Part shown: positions 46,109 through 56,511 of the stretch, piece by piece | Numbering within the stretch: the first letter of the stretch is position 1 | Layout: each line of letters begins with the position of its first letter | Translations under genes and position numbers: made by a program | NCBI GenBank assembly: GCA_016220085.1 | Contig: JACRIN010000051.1 | Span: forward strand, 124,001-188,000 | DNA: 64,000 nucleotides | Direction: 5' to 3' | DNA from: Planctomycetota bacterium | GTDB lineage: Bacteria; Planctomycetota; UBA1135; GCA-002686595 | The notes under the pieces: generated by a model | Database searches by the model: none | Seen by the model: only the letters and a program-made list of their open reading frames with translations | What the model was told of the DNA's origin: nothing

Positions 46109-46732
46109 CTACTCACGAACCGAGCAGCCGAGACGCGCGAGCGCGCTGCGAGTGTCGTCCTCCACTCGACGGAACGCCCGCAAGCGGCGCAAAGGCGTCC
46201 AATCCTCGATCAGTTCCGCCAGGCGGTATGCGGCTGCTTCCGGACGAAAGTCCTTCGCCCGCCGACCCTTGGCACCGCTCGCCTTGCGAAGGGCGTCGTG
46301 GAGACACGACTTCGGATCGGCCAAGCTCTCAACGCGATCGAGAGACGGAAGGCCCAGCGGTTCATTGGACGTGGGCCGGCCCGCCGCTTCCCTCAGCCGG
46401 TTCTCGTCGTGCAAGAGCCACGCTTCCTGCATCCGGACTGGGACGACGCACACATGCCCGACGGCCGAACCGATCGCCTCGGAGATCTCGACATACCGAA
46501 GCTCCGGATCCTGCCTCTCTGCATCGCGATGCACGAAGAGCAACTGGCACTCTGAGATCTGCAGCGCGGCCTTGATCCGCGCCGCGAGATTGACCGGCGG
46601 TGAGACCCGACCTCGAACGTCCACCCAGTCGACTTCGACAGGGTCAACCGTGCAGCGCTCGACCAACCAACGCAATGGCCACTTCAGGATCTGGTCCGAA
46701 GATCCATCGGTCAACAGTGCCGCCCGGATCAC
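46109..46732 (-). CDS. DUF4276-like protein, probable TOPRIM-fold effector of an ATPase system
   Basis: A 207-residue protein. The N-terminal segment RAALLTDGSSDQ and the following LLFVHRDAERQD resemble the acidic motifs (G-x-x-D, D-x-D type) of TOPRIM-fold DUF4276/RloB-like proteins, though the first glutamate is an aspartate here. VVPVRMQEAWLLHD is a family-typical segment. Its ATG overlaps the stop of the AAA ATPase gene by 4 bases (ATGA), so the two are translated together. By analogy with PARIS, Septu, AbiL and similar two-gene systems, the ATPase would sense an invader or DNA state and this protein would carry out cleavage of a nucleic acid. The function is inferred; family assignment is moderate. 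Confidence 0.65.
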   Translation of the reverse strand: MIRAALLTDGSSDQILKWPLRWLVERCTVDPVEVDWVDVRGRVSPPVNLAARIKAALQISECQLLFVHRDAERQDPELRYVEISEAIGSAVGHVCVVPVRMQEAWLLHDENRLREAAGRPTSNEPLGLPSLDRVESLADPKSCLHDALRKASGAKGRRAKDFRPEAAAYRLAELIEDWTPLRRLRAFRRVEDDTRSALARLGCSVRE

Positions 46733-48234
46733 GGATCAGCTTCCTGAGTCGACGGGAACGGCAGCCAACCTTCCGCAATCGCGCGCTCGGCGACGCGTGG
46801 GCAGTCCGACCCCAGCGAGCGGTACCCACCTGACAGGGCTATCGATTCACCCCCATCCAGGTACGCGAGCACGTCGGCACGAGCGGCGGTCGGTGCGTCA
46901 GGAGAGACTCTCGCCCTCCAGGTCTTCGTCAACGGCCGGAGTGTCAGCGACCCGAGCGGCCGGATACTGGTCGGCGAACTCGACGCCTGCGCGATCAACA
47001 ACGATTGGTCGTGAACGCAACGTACGACTCCCGGAGAGTGCGTGTTGATGATGACCTGCCGCAGCGGGTTGTCGTCCCCGACCGGCAGGGAAACATCCAC
47101 TGCAATATCCGCGAGAAGCTGAATCACCGCCGGGATCCGGCTTGGATGCATCCCATTCTCCGGTTCCTCCAGGCAGATCAGACTGCGACCGCGGCGATCC
47201 GCTTCCAGGACGACGAGCGCAAGAAACCGCAAGGTGCCGTCGGAAAGCGCGCCGGCGAAGTGATCGGTCCGATTGCGGTCCGTCATGACCACGCTGAGAA
47301 GTTGACGCTTCTCGTCCACGTCGATCCGAATCTTGCTGACCCCTTCGACCAACTCGGACAGCCGGTTCGCGATCCGCGCGTAGAGGTTGGCGCTGCCGCC
47401 GCGCTCGACACGCTCTTCACGCTGCGCCAGTTCATGCAGTGTCGCTGGCAGGTGGCCGCCGCTCGCGGTCAGACTTCTCGGCGAGGTGAAATCGTCCGGC
47501 TTGCGCAGCGCGGTGGGCTCCAGTTGGAGTTGAGTCCAACTCATCATCTCCTGTCGGGCCAGGACGACCGTCCTGTGCTCCGCGGCATTCTGAACCGAAG
47601 ACAACACCGTTCGCGGGAGGCTCGCCGCGAGAACACTTCGGGGCCGTCCGCCACCCTTGGCGCCGGCGCTATCGGAGCGCAGCGTGATGATCTGGCCGTT
47701 CGGGCCTGGGTCCGTGGAGATGTAGGCTCTTCCGCGGCTGCCAGTCACGACTGACTCGAGCCACTCGGGCGAGTGGACGAACCCGAGCGCATCGCGAGCT
47801 TCTTGCTTCTTGATGTGCTCGAGCGACTCGTGCGCGATCTCGAGTAACCCGACGCCTGCCGCCTGCGGGTCGGCACGGTGCTGGAGCGTAAGGCAGTACT
47901 TCAGGTAGGTCGTACCCGCCAACGCCTCTTGCCCTAGGAAGTCCTCTCCCTGCCGAGGAATCAGCATCTCGGCCTCGATACGCATCTCGTTCGCGATCGC
48001 CTCGCCTGATCGCCTGAAGATCCCGCGCACGTCGGATCTCCGCGTCTCCACACCGCGAACGGTCAACGCGGCTTCGACAAGCGGCTTGTCGGCAAGTGCC
48101 GACAAGAAGGCGATTGCATCAAACAGGTTCGACTTCCCAACCCCGTTCGGTCCCGCGATGCACGTGAACGGGCCGAATCGCACGTCGACCTCGTTCAGGT
48201 TCTTGAAGCCGTCAACTCTCAGTCTCGTGAGCAT
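46729..48234 (-). CDS. AAA ATPase of the SMC/OLD-like (AAA_21) type
   Basis: A 501-residue ATPase starting at ATG 48234. Walker A is GPNGVGKSNLFDAI near residues 23-36; an ABC-like signature is SDGTLRFLALVVLE; Walker B is SLICLEEPENGMHP; the switch histidine is in IINTHSPGVV. The ~260-residue insertion between Walker A and signature has no long coiled coil, unlike SMC. This layout is that of RecF/OLD-like ATPases without a fused nuclease; the nuclease would be the DUF4276-like partner, whose gene overlaps the stop. ATG 48234 is chosen because LTRLRVDGFKNL, the typical opening strand, begins there. It lies inside the lpdA-flanked cassette and is probably a defence component. Confidence 0.85.
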   Translation of the reverse strand: MLTRLRVDGFKNLNEVDVRFGPFTCIAGPNGVGKSNLFDAIAFLSALADKPLVEAALTVRGVETRRSDVRGIFRRSGEAIANEMRIEAEMLIPRQGEDFLGQEALAGTTYLKYCLTLQHRADPQAAGVGLLEIAHESLEHIKKQEARDALGFVHSPEWLESVVTGSRGRAYISTDPGPNGQIITLRSDSAGAKGGGRPRSVLAASLPRTVLSSVQNAAEHRTVVLARQEMMSWTQLQLEPTALRKPDDFTSPRSLTASGGHLPATLHELAQREERVERGGSANLYARIANRLSELVEGVSKIRIDVDEKRQLLSVVMTDRNRTDHFAGALSDGTLRFLALVVLEADRRGRSLICLEEPENGMHPSRIPAVIQLLADIAVDVSLPVGDDNPLRQVIINTHSPGVVRCVHDQSLLIAQASSSPTSIRPLGSLTLRPLTKTWRARVSPDAPTAARADVLAYLDGGESIALSGGYRSLGSDCPRVAERAIAEGWLPFPSTQEADP

Positions 48235-48303
48235 CGCTACCTCTGCCTTCCACCGGTCATCCAGTACCGGCACCGACGCGGCGCGTACCTCGGAGTGGTT
48301 CTA

Positions 48304-48452
48304 TCACTTCTTCGGCTGGAAGACGTGCACCGCCATGTGGTGCACCGCTTCGGCAGCTTCCATCATCGCTTCGGGCAGCGTCGGGTGCGCGTGGATCGTG
48401 CGCGAGAGGTCCTCGGCGGTCGCGCCGAGCTCGATCGCGAGCGCGGCTTCGG
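48304..48452 (-). repeat. 149-bp direct repeat, proximal copy (3' end of intact lpdA)
   Basis: The end of the functional lpdA gene, matched by 45929-46077 at about 143 of 149 positions. Together the copies delimit the AAA ATPase/DUF4276 cassette. Confidence 0.92.
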
Positions 48453-49710
48453 CAATGAGCTCGGTCACCTCCGGCCCGACCATGTGCACGCCGAGGATCT
48501 CGTCGGTCTCGGCGTCGACGACCATCTTCACGAAGCCGTCGGTCTCCATCAGCGACATCGCGCGGCCCGACGCGGCGAACGGGAACGAGCCCGTCTTCAC
48601 CTTGCGGCCCGCGGCGATCGCTTGTTCCTCGAGCAGGCCGACCGACGCCATCTCCGGCGCGGTGAAGATCACGGCGGGCACGCAGCGCACGTCCCACTCC
48701 TCCTTCTGGCCCGCGATCACGCCCGCGGCGACGAGGCCTTCCTTCGAACCCTTGTGCGCGAGCATCGGTTGCCCCGCGAGGTCGCCGATCGCGTAGATGT
48801 TCGGCACCGACGTGCGCATCTGCTTGTCGATCGTCAGGAAGCCCTTCGCGTCGAGCTTCAACCCGACCTTCTCGAGCCCGAGCCCCGCGCTGTACGGCTT
48901 GCGACCGACGCACGACGCAATCTGATCGCAGACGACGACTTGCTCGCCCTTCGGCGTCTTGACGCGCACGTGGAGCTCGTCGCCCTTCTTCTCGTAGCCC
49001 TGCGCGAACGTCTCGGTCATCAGAGTCATGCCCAGCTTCTTGATCGAGCGCTCGATGACTTTGACGCAGTCGCGATCCTGTCCGGGCAGCGCGCCCGGCG
49101 TCGCTTCGAGCACCGTCACCTTCGCACCGAGCTTCGAGTACATCATCCCGAGCTCGAGCCCGATGTAGCCGCCTCCGATGACGACCAGGTGCTTCGGCAC
49201 GCGCTTCGGCGCGAGCGCGCCGGTCGACGACCACACGCTCTGCTCGTCGAAGTCGAAGCCCGGGATCGCGATCGGCACCGAGCCCGTGGCGAGCACGATC
49301 ACGTCGCCCGAGAGCTTCTTCTCGCCTTCCTTGGTCTGGACGCTGACGGTGTTCTTGTCGACGAGGCTCGCGCTGCCCATCACGACGTCGATCTTGTGAT
49401 TGCGCAGCAAGACGCCGATGCCGCCGGTCAGGCGCGCGACGATGCCGGCCTTCCACGCGACGAGCTTCTCGATCTCGAGCTTCAACCCCTCGACGGTGAT
49501 GCCCATCGCGCTCGCGTGCCCGATGCGATCGACCAGCGAACCCGCGGCGATCATCGCCTTCGACGGGATGCAGCCGACGTTCAAGCACGTGCCGCCGAGG
49601 TACTCCTTCTCCACCACCGTCACCTGTTGCCCGAGCTGCGCGAGTCGAATCGCGCAGACGTAACCCGCGGGACCGGCGCCGATGACGATGACCTTCTTCG
49701 GTGTGCTCAT
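48304..49710 (-). CDS. lpdA: dihydrolipoyl dehydrogenase
   Basis: FAD-dependent E3 subunit of 2-oxoacid dehydrogenase complexes or of the glycine cleavage system, reoxidising dihydrolipoyl groups with NAD+. The 468-residue length is normal. Motifs: N-terminal FAD site VIVIGAGPAGYVCAIRLA, redox-active GGTCLNVGCIPSK, NAD site VVIGGGYIGLELGMMYSKLG, FAD-binding YAIGDLAG and the catalytic HAHPTLPEA near the C-terminus. AGGAAACG lies before ATG 49710. The last 149 bases are duplicated beyond the cassette at 45929-46077, so either end may be the original one. If the glycine cleavage system is present elsewhere, it would tie in with the formate module. Confidence 0.96.
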   Translation of the reverse strand: MSTPKKVIVIGAGPAGYVCAIRLAQLGQQVTVVEKEYLGGTCLNVGCIPSKAMIAAGSLVDRIGHASAMGITVEGLKLEIEKLVAWKAGIVARLTGGIGVLLRNHKIDVVMGSASLVDKNTVSVQTKEGEKKLSGDVIVLATGSVPIAIPGFDFDEQSVWSSTGALAPKRVPKHLVVIGGGYIGLELGMMYSKLGAKVTVLEATPGALPGQDRDCVKVIERSIKKLGMTLMTETFAQGYEKKGDELHVRVKTPKGEQVVVCDQIASCVGRKPYSAGLGLEKVGLKLDAKGFLTIDKQMRTSVPNIYAIGDLAGQPMLAHKGSKEGLVAAGVIAGQKEEWDVRCVPAVIFTAPEMASVGLLEEQAIAAGRKVKTGSFPFAASGRAMSLMETDGFVKMVVDAETDEILGVHMVGPEVTELIAEAALAIELGATAEDLSRTIHAHPTLPEAMMEAAEAVHHMAVHVFQPKK

Positions 49711-49801
49711 GGAGTTCGTTTCCTCGTGGTGTGCCGCGCGCTCGGCCGGCTCGAAAGGGCGAGCATCATAGGAGGCCGCATCGTGGAGCGCGAGCCGGCG
49801 G

Positions 49802-50731
49802 TCAGCGGGTCAGCGTGAAGCGGAGCGTGGCCGGCAGCACCTCGGTACACAGACGTTGCGCGGTCGGGCACACCGCCTCGCTCGAGAACGTCGGCAGCGG
49901 CTGCGAGATGCACTGCCTGTACTCGACTTCGATTTCGTACGTCCCCGGCTCGTCGAGCGCGAACCACTCGTCGACTCGTTCCACGGACTCGATCGTGCTG
50001 CCGTCGGGCCACTCCAGCGTCGTGCCGCGTCGCGACCTATCGTCCGTCCGTGCCGGAAGCTGGGGCAGTCGCACGCCGGCACGCCGCGCCACGAGCTGCC
50101 ACCAAGAAGATCGCTGTCCGCCCGGGCTCGACGTGCTTCGCAGCAATGCTGCGCCGGAGGCGTTGGTGATGCGCACTCGAATGTCGACCGGTTGGCCGAT
50201 GGAGAACTTCCCACCCAACAGCTCGAACTCGGTCTCGAGCGCGGCATCGCGTCGGACGTAACGTGCAGGCACGAGCCCCACTGCGGCGCCGACTGCGGCA
50301 ACCAGGTCCGCGGTCACGAACACGAAATGGTGCTTCGCGAAGCCGCGTGCGCTGGGATCGGTGAAACCGTGTCCGTGACACTTGGTCTCGACGCCATCGA
50401 GCTGTCGGATGACGAGCGACCGCCAACCGCTCTGACCCAAATCCTCGTGGACGTCGTCGTCGAATCCGTCGATCGGCTCGAAGCAGAGCACGAACTCGCC
50501 GTTCGCCGAGTCGCGCGCGGTCAGCGCGAGCCAGCGAACTCCCACCTCGCGCCCCTGCTCCGTGACGACGAGGCACGGTGCGGTCGCGCCGGACGTCGCG
50601 CTGGGAGGCTCGGGTGAATCGGCGGACGTCGCGAACTCGACCGAGCCGCTCGACGGTTGCTCTGGAGCGACTCCGGCGCACGCTGCCGCCAGGAAGCACG
50701 CGAACCACGAGATGAGCGTCGAGCGTCTCAA
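49802..50731 (-). CDS. lipoprotein of a paralogous pair, unknown function
   Basis: A 309-residue protein from TTG 50731 with a lipoprotein signal ending LAAAC. It shares LVVTEQGREVGVRWLALTAR and GEFVLCF with the next gene, and C-terminal features (EPGTYEIEVEYRQC, FSSEAVCP). The C-terminal ~90 residues look like a small beta domain with conserved cysteines. The start lies 1 base after the stop of the upstream paralogue (50733), so the two are coupled. No catalytic pattern. A third relative survives as a fragment at 61859-62100. Confidence 0.7.
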   Translation of the reverse strand: MRRSTLISWFACFLAAACAGVAPEQPSSGSVEFATSADSPEPPSATSGATAPCLVVTEQGREVGVRWLALTARDSANGEFVLCFEPIDGFDDDVHEDLGQSGWRSLVIRQLDGVETKCHGHGFTDPSARGFAKHHFVFVTADLVAAVGAAVGLVPARYVRRDAALETEFELLGGKFSIGQPVDIRVRITNASGAALLRSTSSPGGQRSSWWQLVARRAGVRLPQLPARTDDRSRRGTTLEWPDGSTIESVERVDEWFALDEPGTYEIEVEYRQCISQPLPTFSSEAVCPTAQRLCTEVLPATLRFTLTR

Positions 50732-50732
50732 C

Positions 50733-51596
50733 TCACTCCCTCGCCGCTCGCGCGGTGAACTCGAGGTCGCCTTCGAGGATCTGCACGCACTCGGACGCGA
50801 TCCGAGGGCACACGGTCGCGCTCGAGAACTCCGGCACGGGCTCGACGATCGTCAGGTCGTACTCGGCGTGCACGCGGTAGAGGCCGGGCGTAGAAAAGTC
50901 GAACCACGCGGCGAGGTCGTCAAGCTCTTCGAGGCTCTCGCCGGATTTCAGCTCCTTGACCGTCCCGAGGCCGCCGAAACTGATCGTCTCGCCGAGCACC
51001 GCGAGCTCGACGCCGTCGCGCGTCGCCGTGTAGCGCATCCGCCCGTGGCGATTCGCGCCGCGTTGCCAGCCGCCCCAATTCCAAAGCACCGGTGCGGCGC
51101 CGTCGTTGCGCACGACGAGCTTCATCGGCACGCGCCGGCCTTCCGCGTCGGGCGCCGCTTCGGCCGCGACGCGCACAGCGAGCCGCACGTCGCGACCGAC
51201 GTAGCGCGCGAGCTCCAGCCCGGCGGCTTCGGCGAGGGCCCGCGCGTCGTCGCCCGCGACCGTCAGGCAGCGATGCCACGTCGCGTCATCGACACGGTGA
51301 CCGGCGGCCGACCCGATACGTTGAGCGTCGAGAGCGACCACGAGCGCGCTCTCCATCGCGACGGGTCCGACCGGCTGAAAGCACAGCACGAACTCGGAGT
51401 TCCGCGAGTCGCGCGCGGTCAACGCGAGCCAGCGAACGTCGATCTCGCGGCCGAACTCCGTCACGACCAAGCGCGGCGCGGGCTCGGCGTCGTGACGTTG
51501 CGTCGGCGCGGCGTCGGCTTGCGGCAGCGACGCGACGGGCTCGGACGCGCGGCAAGCCGCGACGAGCACCGCGAGCACGAGCCAGGACTTCCGCAT
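50733..51596 (-). CDS. lipoprotein of a paralogous pair, unknown function
   Basis: A 287-residue protein. ATG 51596 is chosen over an upstream start because MRKSWLVLAVLVAAC is a compact lipoprotein signal. It matches its neighbour in LVVTEFGREIDVRWLALTAR, SEFVLCF, GLYRVHAEYDL and FSSATVCPRI. The middle third differs, with QRGANRHGRMRYTAT. It is the first gene of the pair. Its start region is divergent from the histidine kinase at 51744. Role unknown; tandem duplication is clear. Confidence 0.7.
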   Translation of the reverse strand: MRKSWLVLAVLVAACRASEPVASLPQADAAPTQRHDAEPAPRLVVTEFGREIDVRWLALTARDSRNSEFVLCFQPVGPVAMESALVVALDAQRIGSAAGHRVDDATWHRCLTVAGDDARALAEAAGLELARYVGRDVRLAVRVAAEAAPDAEGRRVPMKLVVRNDGAAPVLWNWGGWQRGANRHGRMRYTATRDGVELAVLGETISFGGLGTVKELKSGESLEELDDLAAWFDFSTPGLYRVHAEYDLTIVEPVPEFSSATVCPRIASECVQILEGDLEFTARAARE

Positions 51597-51743
51597 GCGA
51601 TCCTTCGTCGACTTCGACACCGCGAATTCCTCGGCACCGAGACGCCGAGATCGTAGCCCCGAAACGCCGGATCGGCTCGCAACCTCTATGCGCGGCTGGT
51701 GGCGTTATGCGCGACCGGATACGCTCGCTGGGTCAGACCCACG

Positions 51744-53116
51744 ATGCGCAGCGCGGATGTTCACAAGCCCACGGTCTCCGGCCCGCGCGGCGAACTGCCG
51801 CACGCACGCCGCGGACACCTGCGGCTGATCCTCTTCTTCGGCGCGGTCGCGATCGTCGGTACCGGCCTCGGCGTGTGGGGCTTGCGCTCCGCGACCGACG
51901 AGCACGCGCGCGAGCTCGTCCTGATCGCCGCCGTCGCCGGCACCGCGGCGTTCGCCTTCGGCGGCGTGCTCTACCACCGACTCAAGATCATCCACTGGCG
52001 TTGGCGCGAGACCGAGGAGTACCTCGCGCGCATCCGCGCCGAGTCCGCGAAGTACCGCTCGGTGCTCGAAGGCGCCGCTGACTTGCTCTTGCTCGTCGAT
52101 CCGGACGACACGCTCGTCCACGAGAAGAACGCGGCGGCGCGCGAGATCCTCGGGCTCGACTCTTCGACGTCGAAGGTCGAGCTGACGGCTCTGGTCGCCC
52201 CCGGCGATCGCGAACGCGTGCGCGCGGCGCTCCACCGGGCGTTGGAGATCCGCGGCGAGCCGGTGTCGCTCGGCGAGTTGCGCGTCCGCGGTCGCGACGA
52301 GCAATGGCTCGCTGTCGATGCGCGCGTCGGCGGCATCGAGCTCGCGACCGAGCGCCGCGTGTTGGTCGCGTTGCGCGACCTCTCCGCGCAGAAACAGATG
52401 GAGCGACGCCTGGAGATCCACGAGCGGCTTTCGTCGCTCGGTTTGCTGACCGCGGGCGTCGCGCACGAGATCAACAACCCGCTCGAGGGCATCGGCAACT
52501 ACCTCAAGCTGCTCGAGCGCGACGGGCTCGAGCCCGAGCAGCGCGCGCGCTACGTCGCGAACGTCCAGCGCGGCTTCGGCCGCATCCGCGACATCGCGCG
52601 CGACCTGCTGCGCTTCGCGCGGCCGAAGGACGCGAGCGAGCGGCTCGATTTCGCGCTCGCGGTCGAGCGCGCGGTCGAGCTCGTCAAGCTCGCCGACCGT
52701 CTGCGCGTCGTGAAGCTCGACTTGCGCGTGCTCGAGCGTCCGCTCTGGGTCGTCGGCGACGCCGGGCGGCTCGAACAAGTGATCGTGAACCTCGTGATCA
52801 ACGCGGCGACCGCCAGCGGACCGCAAGGCCACGCGTGGATCACCGCGCGGCGCGCGAGCGACGGCGGCGTCGAGAACGTCGAGCTCTGCGTCGAGGACGA
52901 CGGCCCGGGCATTCCGCCCGAGGACCTGCAGCGCATCTTCGATCCGTTCGTGTCGTCGACCGGCGGCACGGGCCTCGGCCTGACGGTGTCGTACGGCATC
53001 GTCTCCGCGCACGGAGGCGAGCTCGTCGCCGCGAACCGCACCGAACGCGGCGCGTGCTTCACCCTGAGGCTACCTTGGAGCCCCGACGGAGCCCCGGAAC
53101 GGGCTCGGAGCCAACG

Positions 53117-53120
<4 letters not shown>
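51744..53120 (+). CDS. membrane PAS sensor histidine kinase
   Basis: A 458-residue kinase. Two hydrophobic helices near residues 29-50 and 59-79 (LILFFGAVAIVGTGLGVWG, LVLIAAVAGTAAFAFGGVLY) enclose only a short loop, so sensing is by the membrane or the PAS domain (~100-215). The HisKA dimerisation helix holds the phosphorylated histidine in TAGVAHEINNPLEGIGNYL. The ATPase domain has NLVINAATASG (N box), CVEDDGPGIPPEDLQRIFDP (G1) and GGTGLGLTVSYGI (G2). ATG 51744 is chosen because it begins just before the first helix. The stop overlaps the ATG of the response regulator (ATGA), so the pair is NtrB/NtrC-like. Confidence 0.92.
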
Positions 53121-54526
<1,406 letters not shown>

Positions 54527-54528
54527 CC

Positions 54529-54711
54529 TGCGTGGCCGCGCCACATCTTCCAGGTTCCGCCGCATGCGGCGGCGATTGCGGCGGGCCTCGGCCGAGGCTG
54601 GACGAACTGGTGCGACACCGTATGTCGAAGGCGTGGCGCGTCGCCGTCTGTCCGACGGCGCCGACGGCGCGCCTCGGCGGCGTGCTGGAAGAAGCGGTGC
54701 GACTCCGTATG
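54529..54711. repeat. hairpin repeat family H, copies a and b
   Basis: Two adjoining imperfect copies of the element seen at 57490-57593 and 57702-57798. Copy a (~54529-54624) retains the TTCCGCCGCATGCG and GCCTCGG core and the right arm GAACTGGTGCGACACCGTATG; copy b (~54625-54711) keeps the arm GGAAGAAGCGGTGCGACTCCG. They fill the space between the response regulator stop and the potassium transporter start. Confidence 0.65.
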
Positions 54712-54725
54712 TTGGCGGCACGCGC

Positions 54726-56492
54726 ATGGGAGAGGTCAAGCACGGTTGGGTCGACGCGCTGACGGTCGGGGTGCGCGTCTCCTCGCTCGCCGCTCTCGCT
54801 GCGTTGGTCGCCGAGTTCGGGTTCCACCTCGATCCGCGCTCGTTGGAGCTGCTGCACCGAGTCGAGCTCGCCGTCACCGCGCTGCTCGCGATCGCGACGA
54901 TCGCGCGCGTCTCGACGGCGAGCGACCGTCGCCGCTACTTCGTCGAGCATCGTCTGGAATGCGTGCTGGTCGCGCTCTTCTTGCTCGGGGTCGGCGCGAG
55001 CGTCGCTCTCGGCGGCCCGGTGCTCGGGTATCGCTGGAGTTTGCTCGCCGCGCAGGTCTACCTGGTGGTCGTCGGCGCGCTCGGGCTCGCGCGCGCGAAC
55101 GAGCACCTGTTGCAACGCCATTTCCGGCCCGAGCTCGCGCTCGTCGGCAGCTTCGTGCTCCTGATCGCGCTCGGCACGGCGCTGCTGTTGCTCCCCGCGA
55201 TGCGCGCGGACGGCGCGCGAGCTTGGCGTTGGTCGGACGCGCTCTTCACCGCGACCAGCGCCGTTTGTGTCACCGGTCTCTCCGTGCGCGACGTCGCCCT
55301 CGACTTGTCGTTCCGCGGGCAGGCGCTGCTGCTCGCGTTGATCCAGCTCGGCGGGCTCGGGCTGGTCGCGCTTGCCGCGACGGTGTCGGTGTTCCAGCGA
55401 CGTTCGCTGCGGCTCGAGGAAGCCGGCGCCTTGCAGGCGTTGCTCGGCGTCGATGACCTCGGCTCGCTGCGGCGATTCTTGAAGTACATGCTCGCGATCA
55501 CGCTCGCCGCCGAAGTCGTCGGCACCGCGCTGCTGCTGCAAGCGAGCGCGCCGGCGCACCACTTCGAGGGCGGACAGCTCTGGTGGGCCGTCTTCCATTC
55601 CGTGTCGGCGTTCTGCAACGCGGGCTTCGGCTTGCACTCCGACAGCCTGGTCGGCCGCATGCACGATCCCTACGTGCTCACCGTGATCGCCGGCTTGATC
55701 ATCGTCGGCGGACTCGGCTATCCGGTGTGGACCGATCTCCTTCGCTATCGCCTCGGGAGCATGCCGATGCTTCGGCGCGCGGCGTGGCGAATCGTGCACG
55801 AGCTCGGCGGAGCGCGCACGCGGCTCGCGCTGCACACCAAGCTCACGCTGTGGACCGTCGGCGTGCTGCTGGTCGGCGGAACGCTCGTGTTCTGGCTCTC
55901 CGAACGAGTCGGCGCGCTCGCGGGGCTCGGCGCGGTCGACCAGTGGACGAACTCGTTCTTCCAAGCGGTCACCGCGCGCACCGCGGGCTTCAACTCGCTC
56001 GATCTCACGGTGCTCGCGATGCCGACGCTGGTCGCGATGATGGTGCTGATGGCGATCGGAGCTTCTCCATTGTCGACCGGCGGCGGGATCAAGACCTCCG
56101 CGGTCGCGATCGTCTTCCACATGCTCCGCGCAATGGTCAAGAACCGCGAGCAAGTCGACGCGTTCGGCCGCTCGGTGCCGCGCGGAATCGTCAACGCCGC
56201 GGTCAGCGTCGTCGTGCTCTACGTCATCGCGATGCTCGCGCTGACGACCGCGTTGGTGGCGACGCAGGACGGGCTCGACTTCGGCAAGGCGTTGTTCGAG
56301 ACGATCAGCGCGCTGTCGACGGTCGGACTGTCGCTCGGCGTCACCGCGCAAGTCGACGACGTCGGGCGCGTGATCCTGTGTCTGACGATGCTGATCGGTC
56401 GCGTCGGTCCGCTCGCGCTGCTGTGGTCGCTGTTCTCGCGCGGCCCGACGGCGAGGTACGAGTATCCGAGCGAGAAGCTGGTGGTCGCGTGA
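54726..56492 (+). CDS. Trk/Ktr-type potassium uptake channel subunit
   Basis: A 588-residue integral membrane protein of the TrkH/KtrB superfamily. Four pore-loop segments with the selectivity glycine are seen: TSAVCVTGLSV, SVSAFCNAGFGL, VTARTAGFNSLDL and ISALSTVGLSLG. About 140 N-terminal residues form extra helices (LLAIATIARV, ECVLVALFLLGVGASVAL) absent in classical KtrB. ATG 54726 is just after the repeat. The regulator gene with an RCK fold follows after 19 bases and should form the cytoplasmic gating ring. Function: ATP/NAD-gated K+ (perhaps Na+-coupled) uptake. Confidence 0.92.
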   Translation: MGEVKHGWVDALTVGVRVSSLAALAALVAEFGFHLDPRSLELLHRVELAVTALLAIATIARVSTASDRRRYFVEHRLECVLVALFLLGVGASVALGGPVLGYRWSLLAAQVYLVVVGALGLARANEHLLQRHFRPELALVGSFVLLIALGTALLLLPAMRADGARAWRWSDALFTATSAVCVTGLSVRDVALDLSFRGQALLLALIQLGGLGLVALAATVSVFQRRSLRLEEAGALQALLGVDDLGSLRRFLKYMLAITLAAEVVGTALLLQASAPAHHFEGGQLWWAVFHSVSAFCNAGFGLHSDSLVGRMHDPYVLTVIAGLIIVGGLGYPVWTDLLRYRLGSMPMLRRAAWRIVHELGGARTRLALHTKLTLWTVGVLLVGGTLVFWLSERVGALAGLGAVDQWTNSFFQAVTARTAGFNSLDLTVLAMPTLVAMMVLMAIGASPLSTGGGIKTSAVAIVFHMLRAMVKNREQVDAFGRSVPRGIVNAAVSVVVLYVIAMLALTTALVATQDGLDFGKALFETISALSTVGLSLGVTAQVDDVGRVILCLTMLIGRVGPLALLWSLFSRGPTARYEYPSEKLVVA

Positions 56493-56511
56493 CGTTCGAG
56501 GAGCCGAAAGC

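Larger units (their letters stand above)
46078..48303. mobile_element. candidate integrated two-gene cassette at the 3' end of lpdA
   Basis: 2.2 kb between the two copies of the 149-bp lpdA 3' end. It contains only the DUF4276-like and AAA ATPase genes, both reading away from lpdA in the same direction. The 3'-end duplication is the pattern left by site-specific integration into a gene end with restoration of the gene. No integrase or recombinase is inside. Codon use is less GC-rich than in flanking genes. The boundaries are exact on the 46077 side; on the lpdA side the cassette ends at the stop codon. Confidence 0.65.

Noticed and set aside
46109-48234. Retron or toxin-antitoxin system
   Set aside because: No reverse transcriptase or non-coding RNA is seen, and neither protein matches a toxin or antitoxin fold; the ATPase-effector layout fits better.
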